From Torymus aiolomorphi (taxonomy: Eukaryota; Arthropoda; Insecta; Hymenoptera; Torymidae): 64,000 nt of DNA. A model generated the notes under the pieces. It saw nothing but the letters and a program-made list of their open reading frames with translations, was not told the DNA's origin and ran no database searches. Shown here in pieces: positions 61,610 through 64,000 of the stretch. The first letter of the stretch is position 1; the number at the start of each line of letters is the position of its first letter. The stretch is taken from positions 91,780,342 through 91,844,341 of the forward strand of contig CM070874.1 in NCBI GenBank assembly GCA_036365515.1, written 5' to 3'. The position numbers and the translations under genes are program-made.

Positions 61610-64000
61610 GTATGTGTCCTCTCCGCTTCAGATTTTTACTTATTTCACCTTCTTTGTTTGCCAGTTGGAGATGTTGATTTTCATATGTTTTTATTTATAC
61701 GAGATCTTTTTGTCTTTCGCGGTGACTTTGTTTCGGAGCAGGATATGCAAAGCGCGTGCTTGTCATTCGTCGTCTGCCGACTTCCGGTCGTATAATTGCG
61801 GGCTATTTGAAATATTCTTATCAGCTGCTTCTTAAAAAGTTACAAAATTTTAAATGGATTTTAACTTGGCTAGTTCAGTTTGTTCTAAAGAGTGCGAACT
61901 TATTACGCTTTGTAGATCTCTAAAACATCATTATCCTTTTAAAAAATTTACTCAATCATTTTTATGTTCTTATCGATGAAAGTAAACGTTTGCTCCAATT
62001 TGAATGGCATGTTCTTGTTTGTGCACATAAGGATTGTGCACATATTTATTATGCACAGATAGCATTGGTACAGATCTATATATATAGATATATACCAATG
62101 TTAAAGTGTGCACAATTAATATGTGCACAATCAGTATGTGCATAAACAAGAACACGTCATTTGAATTCACATAAAATTTTGGAGTGTCTGTCGTATTATT
62201 TAGATTATTTTTAAATTTCAGATTTTACTTATTGTTTTCAATTACTTAGCACATAAACATGGAACAAGTTTTTAAATTTCTCTTATATTCCCGTAATTTA
62301 GTCTGCTCCGATTTATACTATAGCTACATACACTCAATCTTTTTTAGTCTTGGGTACGTTTATTATCTTCATCTCTAATACTTACCACTGATAAATATGT
62401 TTTTGACACCAGTCTGTTTTTTACATATTGCTAAAATATATAGTTTCGTTAATATTATTCATATGTAGCAACTGAATTTTCTTATTTTTCAGCAATCAGC
62501 TTCAATTACTAAAAAATATTTTTATATTAAAAAAATAAAAAATATCTTTATAAAATATGAATACATCTAAACTTTACGATTTTAGTTAGTTGAAAGGTAA
62601 ATAAAGTTTAACAACTTCTTGTATTGTGTTACCTTCTTACGTAATACACATAATTTTTATTTATTCAACTTTTGATTTAATTAATAAAGTTTGTTTTTAC
62701 TTCAGTCAAGTTCGCTTATTTTTATGAACTTTTTTTCTGTTAGTCGCGATTCGAACTTGTTAAGTAATTAAATATAATTATTTAAGCTTTTGATTGTTTG
62801 ACGTTTTTTATAATAATTATTATTATTTTATCTTCATTTTTGTTAGGCGTACAAATCCTGCTAATATTTCAAACTCTCCCTTTATTTTAATTGTAATACA
62901 ATTGTTAGAATAAAAAAAGTTATGAAAACTTTTAGATTATCATCATATGAAAATGAAAACAATTGTTGGCAGAAGACCGTCATCCTTATCGCAAAATCGC
63001 AAATCAATTATAATCGCTTCGCACAATCTCGCCTCGACTGCTTTCACTAATTGACAGTTGGGGAAATTCGTCAATAAACCAGGCGTCGGTGCGCGCAGGC
63101 ACGTGGCACAACAACAACAAGACTCATCCTTAGAGCGACAAAATTGATAAATAATTCCGCGCTCGCGGAAACAAGTGCACGTACACTCAAGGAAATTGGT
63201 ATCCTCCGCAAGCGTGCAATTATTCTAAGTAAGCGTTGCACTCGTGTCATGAAACGCAGAGGGAAGGGAAAAAATTTACCGTGGCGCGAGTCTTTACACA
63301 GTCTTTATGGCTCCGGCGACTATGTGCCAGTTTCTCTATATTATTATTGTAAAGAGAGAAACTGCCGCGCGTGCCGTTGTCGCGCGATTGAGCCGTTGAA
63401 TGCAGGTGAGAATAACAGAGTATGCGCGCGCTCGCTTTGTGCGCGGCTCGTATCTCTGACCCTGTCCTCAAAATGGTATTTCCTTCTTTAAGCGGCCCGA
63501 AGGAGGTCAAGTACCATTACGAGCCCCGGGGGGCAATCTTGACTTGTTAAAATTCCTTGCGGCCGGTCTAACGAAAAGATTGAGCGAAAATGTGCGGCGA
63601 TGATGCGCATCGGATAGCTCGCAGGAGGTCATACGAGGGATGGCTGCAATTAATGTATCCAATGTGTGTGAGTGTGTGAGTGTGTGAAACGGGGATACAG
63701 GTGGTTCGTGACTGGGTATGATGAGCATCAACTTGTGATTACGAAATTGCTAAATTACGACCGGTCACATGAATAGGTATAGGTAGACTGTATAATGGTG
63801 ATGTACATATTCGCTCACGTCGCAGAATGTGAGCTCATGCCTTGATAGTATGTACGTTTTTCGCGCGTTAACGTTAGGATAATAAAACCATTTAATTATC
63901 TTCATAAAAACAGCAACCATGTTTCATAAATTTGCTTATGATCGTAAAATAAAATTAATTAATCATTAAACTTCTTAAATGAAAATTAAGATATTGTACA
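61610..64000 (+). other. first intron of the cyclophilin gene (incomplete)
   Basis: AT-rich up to 62.95 kb, including the palindrome at 61997-62166, then a CpG-rich block (63.05-63.65 kb). No second cyclophilin exon is visible before the window ends. Confidence 0.65.
61997..62166. repeat. imperfect palindrome, ~75-nt arms
   Basis: AATTTGAATGGCATGTTCTT and the TGTGCACAT motifs on the left are mirrored on the right, ending AAGAACACGTCATTTGAATT. The centre is a TATATA-rich core near 62080. It is likely a MITE-type foldback in the cyclophilin intron. The target duplication is not clear. Confidence 0.7.

Noticed and set aside
1..64000. CRISPR arrays, operons, prophage or other prokaryotic systems
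   Set aside because: All confident genes are spliced animal genes. Repeats are inverted-repeat transposons, microsatellites and diverged tandem units, not regular spacer arrays.

Overview
The window is nuclear DNA of an insect, most likely a hymenopteran and perhaps a chalcid-type parasitoid wasp. The evidence is very AT-rich introns and intergenic DNA broken by short CpG-dense islands with (CG)n runs, split genes with GT-AG introns, and small TA-flanked inverted-repeat transposons. The lineage call is an inference from base composition and gene content. No prokaryotic features or CRISPR arrays were seen.

Layout. (1) 8.3-47.0 kb, + strand: one long gene, the insect member of the coiled-coil serine-rich (CCSER1/CCSER2, FAM190) family. 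The full form has 12 coding exons and 1095 codons, and every junction keeps frame. Two further first exons, at 22.4 and 40.4 kb, lie in a 28-kb intron and splice in phase 2 to the same acceptor at 41752. They would give short forms of about 405 and 460 residues that keep only the conserved C-terminal half. (2) 50.3-58.2 kb, - strand: a complete CCAR1 gene (cell division cycle and apoptosis regulator 1) with 15 coding exons and about 1168 codons. It has an S1-like domain, an RE/RS-rich stretch, a DBC1-type core, a SAP domain, a Lys/Asp-rich tract, a degenerate EF-hand and a coiled coil. It converges tail-to-tail with the CCSER gene. (3) 61.4 kb to the window edge, + strand: the first coding exon of a cyclophilin (peptidyl-prolyl isomerase) with a mitochondrial-type leader, divergent from CCAR1.

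The non-coding DNA holds several non-autonomous transposon families: a CTCTCTAAA-ended family (two copies), a CACTGAG-ended family (three copies plus a possible 3.7-kb pair of ends), a TTAA-flanked foldback, and a 1.4-kb TA-flanked element filled with 10-bp repeats. It also holds long hairpins, three diverged ~325-bp tandem units, tRNA-like Pol III boxes and a strong CTCF-like site inside the big intron.

The most informative results are the phase-matched alternative first exons of the CCSER gene, SxIP microtubule-tip motifs in its tail and in one alternative first exon, an ultrashort in-frame CCAR1 intron, and nested foldback transposons. I did not find a convincingly new multi-gene system. 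The three genes are conserved housekeeping or cytoskeletal genes, and the novelty lies in isoform structure and repeats.
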